Shown here one piece after another: positions 25,595-34,861 of a stretch of DNA of 57,130 nucleotides. Both the position numbers and the translations under genes were made by a program. The stretch spans positions 1-57,130 of the forward strand of contig JBLHHI010000003.1 in the NCBI GenBank assembly GCA_047614125.1. The letters run 5' to 3'. The notes beneath the pieces are model-generated. The model did no database searches and had not been told where the DNA came from. It saw only the letters and a program-made list of their open reading frames with translations. How positions within the stretch are numbered: position 1 is the stretch's first letter; every line of letters starts with the position of its first letter. This stretch comes from JBLHHI01 sp047614125. Its GTDB lineage: Bacteria > Bacteroidota > Bacteroidia > NS11-12g > UBA9320.

Positions 25595-26641
25595 CTACGT
25601 CTTTTCTAGGAAGCGTATAACGGCATTGTGCCCACTTTTTAAAAGGGTGTCTTTTTCTTCGGCTGAGAGCTTTCTGACCTTGCTGTTAAAGTTCTTGGTA
25701 TCGATCGAAATCGTTCGTTCCCAATCCGCTGCATTCAGTGAAATCCGATTGATTTTTTCGAACGACATGTTGTAAAAAGCACTCATGTACTCACCCAAAC
25801 CGGCCACATTTACTGGGGCAATACCAAAGCCTGCCTCATCAAAAACTACTTGTTCAGATCGATCTAATCGCAATCCCAACGTATTTTTGTTTGGGAGGAA
25901 GTACGAACACGTTCCGTCGTCGATAAAGGTATCAAACACGTGGATTGGATAGTTCATTGCCAGCCCGCCATCCACCATCAATAGGGTAGAATCGGTTCGG
26001 TCTTTATGGCTCACAATGGTACCATCGGGATTTAAAAAAATGGTTTCGAAATAGAACGGGATGGTCATGCTTATTCGAACGGCGTCTACAATGCGCATGG
26101 TTGGAAACGTAAGATGCGAGAAAAGAATGGTTTTTTGTTGATCTATGCTCGTTCCTGTGATGTAAAGTTCTTTAAATGAGGGGTTTGCTTGTGCAGAATC
26201 GAAAAGCATAGCAAAGGTGAAATCTTTGTTTCCCACCTTTCGTCCAACCACCTCTTCCAACATGGTCGTAAACCGTTCGGAGCTGTACCATCCATATTTT
26301 GTTCTCATCCGAACCGCTGGCCCGATAAACGGAAAACCCTTTTGATTGAATTTGTGATACGGTGTTTGATAACTTATGGCCGCCAATTCTTTGGGTGTGT
26401 AGCCCAGGGCCAAAACTGTTGCATTAATAGCACCGCTGCTGGTTCCTGCAATTTTACGTACTGAATCGAGCATGTGGCGTTTTTCTAATTCCAATAAGGC
26501 ACCGGGATATGCCATACCCTTCATTCCTCCACCTTCTAAAATCAAGTTGTAAATGGGCTCTTGAGCGCTGCTAGGAGCCGATCCAAAAAGAAAGAATAGC
26601 GTGCACCCTATACCTAATGCCATTACATGTATTTTGTTCAT
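25595..26641 (-). CDS. Exported patatin-like phospholipase
   Basis: 348 residues. A signal peptide is present (VMALGIGCTLFFLFGSAPSSAQ). The patatin fold is shown by the oxyanion loop LEGGGMKGMAYPGAL, the nucleophile elbow GTSSGAIN (Ser in GxSxG) and the catalytic Asp in MVDGGLAMNYP. These enzymes cleave acyl chains from phospholipids; a fused outer-membrane barrel as in PlpD is missing. ATG 26641 starts the signal peptide; an in-frame ATG at 26653 is equally near the previous gene. It is the last of a prc - methyltransferase - patatin run on the minus strand, 22 bases after the methyltransferase gene. Confidence 0.93.
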   Translation of the reverse strand: MNKIHVMALGIGCTLFFLFGSAPSSAQEPIYNLILEGGGMKGMAYPGALLELEKRHMLDSVRKIAGTSSGAINATVLALGYTPKELAAISYQTPYHKFNQKGFPFIGPAVRMRTKYGWYSSERFTTMLEEVVGRKVGNKDFTFAMLFDSAQANPSFKELYITGTSIDQQKTILFSHLTFPTMRIVDAVRISMTIPFYFETIFLNPDGTIVSHKDRTDSTLLMVDGGLAMNYPIHVFDTFIDDGTCSYFLPNKNTLGLRLDRSEQVVFDEAGFGIAPVNVAGLGEYMSAFYNMSFEKINRISLNAADWERTISIDTKNFNSKVRKLSAEEKDTLLKSGHNAVIRFLEKT

Positions 26642-26663
26642 AGTGCTTTCCATTGAAATTAAT

Positions 26664-27368
26664 TCACAGCCCCAACACAAAAACTGCGGGACGCTTGTGT
26701 AAGAAATCTTCTTGTACTCCCCAATCAGCCAATTTTTTTCGAATGATTTGTTCTGTATCCAAGCTAATATCAACCACCACGCAGAGCTCAATGTTTGATG
26801 CCAAAGCGCCTTTTAAATCAGCAATTACAGAAGCATTTCGATATGGGGTTTCGATGAATATTTGCGTTTGTCCCTTGTTGATATTAGATACCAAGGTTCG
26901 AATCATTTTCGACTTACGTTCTTTATTATGCGGTAGGTATCCATGAAATTGAAAATTCTGTCCGGTAAAGCCCGAAGCCATCAAGGCTTGCATAATGGAT
27001 GACTGACCCGATAATGGAACGACATCAATTCCCTTTTGTAAGGCAATTTTAACTACTTGATAACCGGGGTCGGCTACACAGGGCAAACCGGCATCGCTTA
27101 AAAGACCGATGTTCTCTCCACGCATGCATGCTCTTAAAAAGCCTGGAACCTCCATGGGGTCCGTGTGTTTATTCAAAAAGTGGAAGATAAAATCATCCTG
27201 CGAAATGGGCGTTTGTATGGCCTTTAAGAAGGCCCGAGCGGGTTTTTCGTTTTCTATTACAAACTCCCTGAGCCCATGTATGCATTGGATGTTGAACCTA
27301 GGTAATAGGTCTACATTGCTGTTGCCCAGAAAATTTGGGATTAAATAAAGCTTCCCAGGAGCGCTCAT
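26664..27368 (-). CDS. SAM-dependent methyltransferase, tetrapyrrole-methylase (RsmI-like) family
   Basis: 234 residues. Typical blocks are GKLYLIPNFLGN at the start, the GLLSDAGLPCVADPGYQVVK loop that binds SAM, VVPLSGQSSIMQALMASGF and FIETPYRNASVIADL. RsmI 2'-O-methylates C1402 of 16S rRNA, but the N-terminus (no LVATPIGN) and short length mark this as the Bacteroidota paralogue whose substrate is not known. It starts two bases after the Prc protease stop and is followed by the patatin gene, so the three are likely co-transcribed. Confidence 0.9.
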   Translation of the reverse strand: MSAPGKLYLIPNFLGNSNVDLLPRFNIQCIHGLREFVIENEKPARAFLKAIQTPISQDDFIFHFLNKHTDPMEVPGFLRACMRGENIGLLSDAGLPCVADPGYQVVKIALQKGIDVVPLSGQSSIMQALMASGFTGQNFQFHGYLPHNKERKSKMIRTLVSNINKGQTQIFIETPYRNASVIADLKGALASNIELCVVVDISLDTEQIIRKKLADWGVQEDFLHKRPAVFVLGL

Positions 27369-27370
27369 CT

Positions 27371-29560
27371 TTACTTAGAAGTCTTTAACATATCTTCGGC
27401 AATCTGTAAGGTTTCATACAGATAAACATCCTTCATCAAACCTTTGTGCCAGTCGGCGGCTCTTTTAAGTTTTACCGTGTCAGAACCTATTTCTTTAGCG
27501 TCTTGAAGTAAGGTAGTAACCTGCACATCGTCGTGCGATTTAAACATCTTTGAGAATTGATCGCTCACTTTTTTGCGTTCTTTCAATTCGTTTCGGTACT
27601 TAACAAGATTCAAGGTTTGAACCTTAGTCTCGCTCTGAGTTTTCCATCGTTTCGCATTTACTTCCAACTCGGTAAAAATCGGATTTGCCTTGGTGCGTTT
27701 ATCGCTTTCTTTTTTCAAATCCTTCATAGTACTCACATCATGCAAAACCTTATACGATGTACCAGAAATCTTATCCCATTTCATGGCATTGTCTTGTTCT
27801 TGCTCTCCTGTTGGAATGTAGGTGTAGTTATCTGGCCAGATGATATCTGGCGTAACTCCCTTTAATTGAGTGGATTCGCCATTAATTCGGTAGAATTTCT
27901 GGGTCGTTAATTTCAATGAACCAAGATCTCCATAGTCGTTGCTCCGAAGAGTTTGGTTTAAGTCGATGAACCGCTGAACTGTTCCTTTTCCGTGCGTAGA
28001 ATTCGAACCAACGATTATTGCTCGTCCGTAGTCTTGCATTGCGGCAGCCATAATTTCGGATGCGGAAGCACTAAACTCATTCACCATAATTATTACGGGC
28101 TTATTCCATTCAATGCTGCCGTCGTTATCTCGCATAATATACGGATCGTGTTGTTTGTCTTTCACTTGAACAATCGGACCCTTTTCGATAAACAACCCCG
28201 TCATATCAACTACGTCGTTTAAAGAACCGCCGCCATTATTTCTTAAGTCGAAAATCAGAGCCTCAGCATTATTGGCATTTAGTTTCTTCAACTCATCGCG
28301 AACATCTTTCCACGATGTTCTTCCACCACCACCAGTAAAATCTGTATAAAAGCTGGGCAGATTGATGTAGCCAATCTTACGATTATCTGCATCGTTGATC
28401 AAAACAGATTTTGCGTAGGTTTCTTCCAACAAAACCACATCCCGAACGATGGGTATTACCTTAATTGCTCCGTCCGGCTTTTGAACCGTAAGCTTAACAG
28501 TAGAACCTTTCTTACCTCGAATTAATTTAACGGCATCATCAATATGAGCGTTTACAATATCTACGGCTTCTTCATTTCCTTGACCCACTTTTAAGATCAA
28601 ATCGTTGGCTTGTAATTCACCTTGCATAGCAGAAGGTGAACCGGCAACAATGGATGTAACTCGAATGTAGCCTTCTTTTTCTTGCAGCTGCGCTCCAATA
28701 CCTTCCAACCTGCCACTCATTCGAATGTCGAAATTGTCTTTATCGGCCGGAGGGAAGTAGCCGGTATGCGGATCAAATAACGTTGTGATCGCATTGGTAT
28801 AAACGGCCAAGCGGTCTTTACGTTCCAGCCGATTCATACGTTCAAACCAATCGTTGTGGGTTTTTAATACTCCTTCGCGTGCTTTTTGCTCCAGTTCTTC
28901 AAATGATTTTGTAGCGCCATCTTCGGCAGCTACAGAAAGGTCAACTTCACTTTGCTCATCATCGTCCATCGAACTAATAGAGGGCTCAATGTCGAATTCT
29001 TCTTCTTCGTTTTTACTTTTACTCGCTGCTTTTTCCTGCACATCCATTGAGGTGGCTAAACGAGTCATAACGTTGTATTTCAAATACTTGCGCCATCGTT
29101 CTTTAAGTTCAACTTCTGTTTTAGCATACGGCAGATCTTCGCTAAAATCTACGTTTTCATCCACTGTAAAATCAAAGGGCTTGGCTAAAATCTCCTTAAA
29201 ATAGGTTTCGCAAACCTTGTTGCGCTGGTTGATGATTAAAACACTTTTATCAAAAAATTCTAACGACCCAGCCAACGACTGATCATCGATGAGCTTTTTA
29301 TATTTGGCCAATTCATCTACATCTTTTTGCAAGAGAAAGCGTTTGCTTCCGTCGATGTAGTCCATGTAGTGATCAAAAGCACGAGCCGAAAAGTCATCGT
29401 TGATGGTAATCGGGCTGTAATGCATGTTTTTGAGATTTTCCAACACCACCGGAATGAGGATGTCATCGCTCTTATCATTTGTTTTGAGGAAGAACCCCCA
29501 GCTAATTAGGGTTATCGGTACCACAATCATGGCGGCCTTCATCATTTTTGGAATTCCCAT
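27371..29560 (-). CDS. Carboxy-terminal processing (tail-specific) protease, S41A
   Basis: 729 residues, the Prc/Tsp size class. An N-terminal hydrophobic segment (AAMIVVPITLISWGFFL) exports or anchors it. The first 230 residues are helical, with YMDYIDGSKRFLLQKDVDEL typical of Prc. A PDZ domain lies near 245-330 (GIGAQLQEKEGYIRVTSIVAGSPS). The peptidase has Ser in NEFSASASEIMAAAM near residue 493 and Lys in STHGKGTVQ. The last 150 residues form the DUF3340 tail. Prc trims misfolded or C-terminally tagged periplasmic proteins and murein hydrolases. A perfect TATTTTTG box (29666-29659) lies 98 bases upstream. Confidence 0.95.
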   Translation of the reverse strand: MGIPKMMKAAMIVVPITLISWGFFLKTNDKSDDILIPVVLENLKNMHYSPITINDDFSARAFDHYMDYIDGSKRFLLQKDVDELAKYKKLIDDQSLAGSLEFFDKSVLIINQRNKVCETYFKEILAKPFDFTVDENVDFSEDLPYAKTEVELKERWRKYLKYNVMTRLATSMDVQEKAASKSKNEEEEFDIEPSISSMDDDEQSEVDLSVAAEDGATKSFEELEQKAREGVLKTHNDWFERMNRLERKDRLAVYTNAITTLFDPHTGYFPPADKDNFDIRMSGRLEGIGAQLQEKEGYIRVTSIVAGSPSAMQGELQANDLILKVGQGNEEAVDIVNAHIDDAVKLIRGKKGSTVKLTVQKPDGAIKVIPIVRDVVLLEETYAKSVLINDADNRKIGYINLPSFYTDFTGGGGRTSWKDVRDELKKLNANNAEALIFDLRNNGGGSLNDVVDMTGLFIEKGPIVQVKDKQHDPYIMRDNDGSIEWNKPVIIMVNEFSASASEIMAAAMQDYGRAIIVGSNSTHGKGTVQRFIDLNQTLRSNDYGDLGSLKLTTQKFYRINGESTQLKGVTPDIIWPDNYTYIPTGEQEQDNAMKWDKISGTSYKVLHDVSTMKDLKKESDKRTKANPIFTELEVNAKRWKTQSETKVQTLNLVKYRNELKERKKVSDQFSKMFKSHDDVQVTTLLQDAKEIGSDTVKLKRAADWHKGLMKDVYLYETLQIAEDMLKTSK

Positions 29561-29864
29561 ATCTTGTACTTTCTTTTTATTACTTGCCTTTCTTACTGCA
29601 GTCTCAACCCTTCAATACCTTTACAACTTTAGAAGTAAATGCGATTGGCTTTGCTTTACAAAAATAAGTCACGACGGTCGTTTATAACGCTTCGTGTTTA
29701 ATGATAACGTCAATTATTGAGCTTGAAGACTCGATTTGTAATATTAATCGATGGATGACATAATCGTACCGATGTAATAAAGCCATTTTGTAAAAAGGCA
29801 TACATCCATGCCTAAAATCGAGTGGCAAATTGCCTTATTTTGCAGGAATCAAAAATTCAGTTTA
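29561..29864. promoter_or_regulatory. Divergent intergenic region, prc and M13 peptidase
   Basis: 304 bases. The minus-strand -7 box TATTTTTG occupies 29666-29659 for prc, implying a 5' leader of about 95 bases. For the plus strand a weaker TTATTTTG lies at 29835-29842, about 22 bases before the M13 start. I see no further gene and no clear palindrome. Confidence 0.45.
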
Positions 29865-31913
29865 ATGCGTTACACATTTTTATTCATAACCAGCTGTTCC
29901 ATAGCGTTGGCCACAATTGTTGGTTGCAATTCAGTGAATACTTCCAACAACGATTCGGAAACTACAAAGGCCTTCGACGTCCATGATATGGACTCCACAG
30001 CGCATGCCTGCGATGATTTTTACCAATACGCCATTGGTTCTTGGAGGAGTAACAACCCCGTACCTGAAACAGAAAGTAGATGGATGAGTTTTAATATTCT
30101 AGAAGAAGCAAACCGACAAAAGGTTCAATTAATTTTGGATGAAAATGCCAAAAATACTTCGGCCAAAGCAGGCACGGATGCACAACTTATTCGCGACTTT
30201 TATTTGTCGGCATTAGACAGCCTTGGTCGCCAAGAAAAAGGCCTTCCAATAGTTAAAACACTTTTGGTCGAAGCAGAAAAAGTTAAAACGATCAACGACT
30301 TAAATGCGGTATTTGCAAGCCTACGTCCTATGGGTGTAAGTGGCCCATTTGGTTTCTATGTTGGAAGAGATGATCAAAAAAGCGATCAGTACATTGCTCA
30401 TCTTTCTCAGGGTGGCCTGAGCTTGCCCGATCGAGACTATTACCTTAATACGGATAAAGATTTTGTAGATAAACGCGCTAAATACGTTGCTCATGTAAAC
30501 ACGGTATTTGCCTTGGTTGGCATGCCAAACCCAGAAGCTGGAAATATCGTTTTGGGCTTAGAGACCAAAATGGCCGAAGCTTCTTGGGATCGAGTTAAGC
30601 TGCGCGATCCAAACCTTACCTACAACAAAAAGGAGACTTCGAAATATGATGCCGAACTGGTAAACATTGATCTAAAATCCATGTTGAGCCAATTGGGTTT
30701 AAGTAAGGCCAACGAGCTTATTGTTGGTCAACCCAGCTACATTAAAGCGGTGGATGCTTTGCTAAAATTAGAAAGCATTGAAACTTGGAAAACCTATTTG
30801 AAATGGAAGATAGCAACCAGTTTTGCTGGCTCAACTACGGCTGCTTTAGAAAAAGTTGATTTCGATTTTTACAGCACGGTATTAAGCGGGGTGGATAAAA
30901 TGAAACCGCGCAGTGAAATGGTGCTGCGAACCATCAATGGTCAATTAGGTGAGCCGTTGGGTAAGCTCTTTGTTGAGAAACACTTTCCTGCTGAGTCAAA
31001 AGAATATATGTCGCGCATGATTGAAAACTTGCGCTCGGCGTACCGCGACCGAATAACTGCGTTAACTTGGATGGGAGATGATACGAAGGTTAAAGCGCTG
31101 AAAAAACTTGAGTCCTTTACCTATAAAATTGGCTACCCAGATAAATGGAAAGATTATTCTGGACTAAGTATTACGCCAAATGAATACTTGAATAATTTGA
31201 TAAATACAGCGGTGTATCGATTTAAAATGATGACGGATAAACTTGGACAGCCCATCGATAAGGATGAGTGGTTTATGACGCCCCAAATGGTAAATGCATA
31301 TTACGACAAGAGCGGAAATGAAATTGTATTCCCTGCTGGAATCTTGCAACCCCCATTCTTTCACCCCGATTTTGATGACGCCATTAACTATGGAGGTATT
31401 GGAGCGGTAATTGGGCATGAGTTTACCCATGGTTTTGATGACAAAGGCAGTCAGTATGATTGGGATGGAAATAAGAACAATTGGTGGACGAAAGCCGATC
31501 GAACGGCATTTGATGCGCTTACCAAAGCACTAAGCGCACAATACAGTTCGTACGAGCCCATGCCGGGCATGCACATAAACGGCGATATGACCTTGGGTGA
31601 AAACATTGCCGATTTAGGTGGATTAACCTTGGCCTATGCTGCCTTGCACAAAGAGATGGCCGGTAAAGCTCCAGAACCCATTGATGGATTTACCTGGCAG
31701 CAACGATTTTACCTTGGATGGGCAAATGTTTGGAAAGGAAACATAAAGGACGATGAAATGAAAAAGCGGCTGTTAACCGATAATCATTCGCCGGGACAGT
31801 ATCGTGTAAACGGAACGTTGGAAAATATTCCGGAGTTTAGAGAAGCTTTTAAATGTAAACAAGGCAATGGCTCGATGATTAAGCGAGACGAAGATGTTAT
31901 TCGGATTTGGTAG
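29865..31913 (+). CDS. M13-family (neprilysin-like) metallopeptidase, lipoprotein
   Basis: 682 residues. A lipoprotein signal ends at IVGCNS. The N-terminal M13 domain starts with ACDDFYQYAIGSWRSNNPVP, and the zinc site is HEFTH in IGHEFTHGFDDKGSQYD near residue 516, with the third ligand Glu in GENIADLGGL near 578. The C-terminal block HSPGQYRVNGTLENIPEF and the final IRIW are typical. It cleaves peptides outside the inner membrane. ATG 29865 is chosen because an upstream ATG at 29808 would put 19 polar residues before the signal. Monocistronic. Confidence 0.95.
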   Translation: MRYTFLFITSCSIALATIVGCNSVNTSNNDSETTKAFDVHDMDSTAHACDDFYQYAIGSWRSNNPVPETESRWMSFNILEEANRQKVQLILDENAKNTSAKAGTDAQLIRDFYLSALDSLGRQEKGLPIVKTLLVEAEKVKTINDLNAVFASLRPMGVSGPFGFYVGRDDQKSDQYIAHLSQGGLSLPDRDYYLNTDKDFVDKRAKYVAHVNTVFALVGMPNPEAGNIVLGLETKMAEASWDRVKLRDPNLTYNKKETSKYDAELVNIDLKSMLSQLGLSKANELIVGQPSYIKAVDALLKLESIETWKTYLKWKIATSFAGSTTAALEKVDFDFYSTVLSGVDKMKPRSEMVLRTINGQLGEPLGKLFVEKHFPAESKEYMSRMIENLRSAYRDRITALTWMGDDTKVKALKKLESFTYKIGYPDKWKDYSGLSITPNEYLNNLINTAVYRFKMMTDKLGQPIDKDEWFMTPQMVNAYYDKSGNEIVFPAGILQPPFFHPDFDDAINYGGIGAVIGHEFTHGFDDKGSQYDWDGNKNNWWTKADRTAFDALTKALSAQYSSYEPMPGMHINGDMTLGENIADLGGLTLAYAALHKEMAGKAPEPIDGFTWQQRFYLGWANVWKGNIKDDEMKKRLLTDNHSPGQYRVNGTLENIPEFREAFKCKQGNGSMIKRDEDVIRIW

Positions 31914-31987
31914 GAATTGCTGACTTTGGTCTATTGTTATTATTCAGATTTGTAGTTAAATAAATAGAACGGCCGAGCGCAACAACC

Positions 31988-31995
31988 TAGCTTTG
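31988..31995 (+). promoter_or_regulatory. -7 box TAGCTTTG for the DUF3817 gene
   Basis: Exact TAnnTTTG match ending 20 bases before the ATG at 32016; no TTG at -33. Confidence 0.5.
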
Positions 31996-32015
31996 CGCCC
32001 GATATTAATAAGTGT

Positions 32016-32336
32016 ATGATAAAATTTTTTAATTCCAACATCGGCCGACTGCGACTGATGGCTTTTTTAGAGGGAATGAGTTTTTTAGTGTTGTTGTTTG
32101 TTGGTGTTCCACTAAAACATATGTACGGCAACCCCGCAATAAATGAAGTACTTGGACCCATTCACGGCGCTTTTTTTGTTATCTATGTTATAAACACTTT
32201 TTCGGTGGCATCGGATGCAAATTGGTCCTTTTCCAAAACCACGCTTAAAGTATTGGCTGCCAGCATTATCCCTTTTGGAACCTTTTACGTCGATCATAAG
32301 ATTTTAGCTCCAACACACAAAGAATACTTGGCGTAA
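32016..32336 (+). CDS. DUF3817 small membrane protein
   Basis: 106 residues with three membrane helices. The pattern RLMAFLEGMSFLVLLFVGVP and LGPIHGAFFVIYVINTF, ending in PFGTFYVDHKIL, is the DUF3817 signature (conserved Glu in the first helix, PxHG in the second). Members are small integral inner-membrane proteins of unknown function, sometimes fused to transporter domains; here the domain stands alone at the usual length. It has its own -7 box and converges on the PrsW-like gene with 16 bases between stops. Confidence 0.9.
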   Translation: MIKFFNSNIGRLRLMAFLEGMSFLVLLFVGVPLKHMYGNPAINEVLGPIHGAFFVIYVINTFSVASDANWSFSKTTLKVLAASIIPFGTFYVDHKILAPTHKEYLA

Positions 32337-32352
32337 AGTTTTCGAGTAAAAA

Positions 32353-33738
32353 TTACGCACCGCCGGGCAGCTGTAACATTTCGTCGCGGCTTCTAAAATT
32401 TTGCCGAGGTTGATCGTGGGCCTTTACATAAACCCATTCCAAAAAATTAAATTGATCCATCGTATTCTCTGCGTTTTTCCAATCCAGCGCATCTTTTTTG
32501 TCGATTAAGGCAACAATGGGATGTTTCCCAGACATCTCGCTCGTGCCCCACATCTTGGGTTTAATTAAATACGTTTCATACCCTGACCTTTCGTCCGATT
32601 CGTACAATCGGATTTCGTAATACACTTCATCAAACATTAAAAAGGCTAGGTCGGACACGTAGGCAAGGGTAGAACCAGCTAAGCCAGAAGAGCGAGATGA
32701 GACTGGGTGAATGGTAATAAACTCATCCCAAAACTTATTCATTACCGCTTCTTCGTGGCCGCTGCCTTTTACTTGAATACGGAAGGTTGATGCGCCGGTT
32801 AAAAAATTAAATGCACCCAACGTAAAAGGCAATTCAACCCGAAACTTAAACCACCTACCCAGTATGAGTTTAAATCGCGCCAGTCGAACACAAATGATAA
32901 TAAAGATCATTCCAAAGCTGAGCAGGTTGGCAAAAATCATGGCAATTGCTTTTACAGGGCCATCCACCTGCCATTGCACAATTAATTGCAATCCAACCAC
33001 AATTAAGTAATATGCAAGGAGCCGAAAGGCCAGCGGTGGTGGGTCAATGCTTTGTTTATAGCTGAAGTACGACGAATTGTTCAACGCGTTGTTCATGATG
33101 GCGGCAAACCACGAAACCGTTATGAAGAAGTAAAAAAGGGTAAGCATAAAGCCGCCTTCAATCCACAACCAATAGTCGTATATGCCATGTGAAATTACGG
33201 CCAGCGCAAAGAATCCAACATAAATTAGCGGTGAATATTTTTTAGGATGGAATCGATGTAAAACGAAGGCATAGGCTATTAAACAAGAATCGAACATATG
33301 GCTCACCGAAGTGAGGACCGCACGCCCGGTAATTATTCCGGGACCTCGAGACAAGAAATACATCACGTTTTCGGTTGCTGAAAAACCCAGCGCTATGACG
33401 GCCATAAAGGCAATGTAGTCGATGGGTTCTCGAAATTGATTTCGGAAAGCGCCTAGGATCAATAAAAAAGCAGAGAACTTAAGCAACTCCTCCCATACAG
33501 AAACTTGATAAAAATAGAACAAGATGTTATTCGACCAATCCGTGTTTTCAACAAAGGGGAAGAAGGTGGGAACTGTTTTATGCAAGAGAAGAAGCACAAA
33601 CGGCGCACATGCTCCCAAGGCAAAGCTGGGTATAAGATAAATGAGCTTGGTTTTATCATAAATGTCAATTAATCGGAAGTAATCCAGCCAAATCCAAGCA
33701 ATGAATAAGGCAATAAACACATAGGCAGCTTCGATCAT
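32353..33738 (-). CDS. PrsW-family intramembrane metalloprotease
   Basis: 461 residues. The first 250 residues hold about eight membrane helices with the PrsW motifs: EELLKFSAF near residue 83 (Glu-Glu zinc site), ALGFSATENVMYF, SVSHMFDSCLIAYAF and VISHGIYDYWLW with further His ligands. PrsW in Bacillus cleaves an anti-sigma factor; no sigma or anti-sigma gene is adjacent. A soluble C-terminal domain of about 170 residues is an extra part of unknown role. ATG 33738 is chosen: the frame runs on to 33753, but a -7-like box TATATTTC (33750-33743) covers those codons and ends four bases before this ATG. This promoter-start block is copied into the array beyond. Confidence 0.87.
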   Translation of the reverse strand: MIEAAYVFIALFIAWIWLDYFRLIDIYDKTKLIYLIPSFALGACAPFVLLLLHKTVPTFFPFVENTDWSNNILFYFYQVSVWEELLKFSAFLLILGAFRNQFREPIDYIAFMAVIALGFSATENVMYFLSRGPGIITGRAVLTSVSHMFDSCLIAYAFVLHRFHPKKYSPLIYVGFFALAVISHGIYDYWLWIEGGFMLTLFYFFITVSWFAAIMNNALNNSSYFSYKQSIDPPPLAFRLLAYYLIVVGLQLIVQWQVDGPVKAIAMIFANLLSFGMIFIIICVRLARFKLILGRWFKFRVELPFTLGAFNFLTGASTFRIQVKGSGHEEAVMNKFWDEFITIHPVSSRSSGLAGSTLAYVSDLAFLMFDEVYYEIRLYESDERSGYETYLIKPKMWGTSEMSGKHPIVALIDKKDALDWKNAENTMDQFNFLEWVYVKAHDQPRQNFRSRDEMLQLPGGA

Positions 33739-33977
33739 TGCCGAAATATACAAACTTGTTTTAAAGTTGAAGGCAGCATGGATTAATCTTTTGAAATTCC
33801 TATGCTAAACTATCCGTAGTCTGAGGGGCTGGATTGTGTGCTGAGACTACGGATGTTAAATATTAATCCGTAGTCCCCATCGCTTATGCCTGGCTTCAGA
33901 CTACGGATAGAGTTTTGTGCGGCAATGACTACGGATCTTGTTTTAATTAATCCGTAGTCCCCATCGCGATAGCCTAG

Positions 33978-34013
33978 CTACAGACTACGGATAGTCATGA
34001 AAGGAACGATCAT
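33978..34013 (-). other. Mini-frame MIVPFMTIRSL in array spacer, copy 1
   Basis: A TATCTTTC box, four bases, then ATG at 34013-34011 and 11 codons before TAG. Same arrangement as the prsW start (box, four bases, ATGATCG). Identical 11-residue frames occur at 34255-34290 and 34551-34586. Expression is not shown; it may be only a by-product of the copying. Confidence 0.35.
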
Positions 34014-34849
34014 TACGGAAAGATACAAACTTGTGTTAAAGTTGAAGGCAATGTTGCTTAATTTTTTGAATTTCTTATGCTAAACTATCCGTAGTCTGAG
34101 GGGCTGGATTGCGTGCTGCGACTGCGGATCTTGTTAAATTTCATCCGTAGTCCCCGTCGCTTAAGCCTAGCTTCAGACTACGGATAGAGTTTTGTGCGGC
34201 AATGACTACGGATCTTGTTTTAATTAATCCGTAGTCTCCATCGCGATAGCCTAGCTACAGACTACGGATAGTCATGAAAGGAACGATCATTACGGGAATA
34301 TACAAACATGATTTAAAGTTGAAGGCAGCGCGGATTAAACTTTTGAAATTCCTATGCTAAACTATCCGTAGTCTGAGGGGCTGGGTTGCGGGCTGCGACT
34401 ACGGATCTTGTTAATAACTACAGATCTTGTTTTAATTAATCCGTAGTCCCCATCGCTTATGCCAAGCTTCAGACTACGGATAGAGTTTTGTGCGGCAATG
34501 ACTACAGATCTTGTTTTAATTCATCCGTAGTCCCCGTCGCTTAAGCCTAGCTACAGACTACGGATAGTCATGAAAGGAACGATCATTACGGAAAGATACA
34601 AACTTGTGTTAAAGTTGAAGGCAATGTTGCTTAATTTTTTGAATTTCTTATGCTAAACTATCCGTAGTCTGAGGGGCTGGATTGTGTGCTGAGACTGCGG
34701 ATGTTAAATATTCATCCGTAGTCCCCATCGCGATAGCCTAGCTACAGACTACGGATAGTCATTGCGGGAAAGACAAACTTGTTTTAAACTTGCTCAAAAA
34801 GAATGACCGAAGTCGGATATCTTGGTTCAAAAAAATTAATAAAGCTAAT

Positions 34850-34857
34850 TAACTTTG
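34850..34857 (+). promoter_or_regulatory. -7 box TAACTTTG abutting the 34862 gene
   Basis: Exact consensus, four bases (CACC) before the ATG, so the transcript would start at or next to the start codon. Confidence 0.6.
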
Positions 34858-34861
34858 CACC

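Larger units (their letters stand above)
33739..34861. repeat. Array of eleven 43-bp palindromic elements in four tandem units
   Basis: Eleven elements of exactly 43 bp start with ATCCGTAGT and end with ACTACGGAT or a one-base variant: 33812-33854, 33866-33908, 33950-33992, 34087-34129, 34143-34185, 34227-34269, 34364-34406, 34439-34481, 34523-34565, 34660-34702, 34714-34756. Four extra half sites lie at 33928, 34205, 34417 and 34501. Two classes occur in opposite orientation: A (loop starting CTGAGGGGCTGG) four times, B/C (loop starting CCCCATCGC) seven times. First elements of the units lie 275, 277 and 296 bp apart; the fourth unit is short. Spacers contain copies of the prsW promoter region. 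Confidence 0.95.

Noticed and set aside
33739..34861. CRISPR array
   Set aside because: The repeats are palindromic, occur in both orientations and are separated by conserved, not unique, spacers; no cas gene is near.
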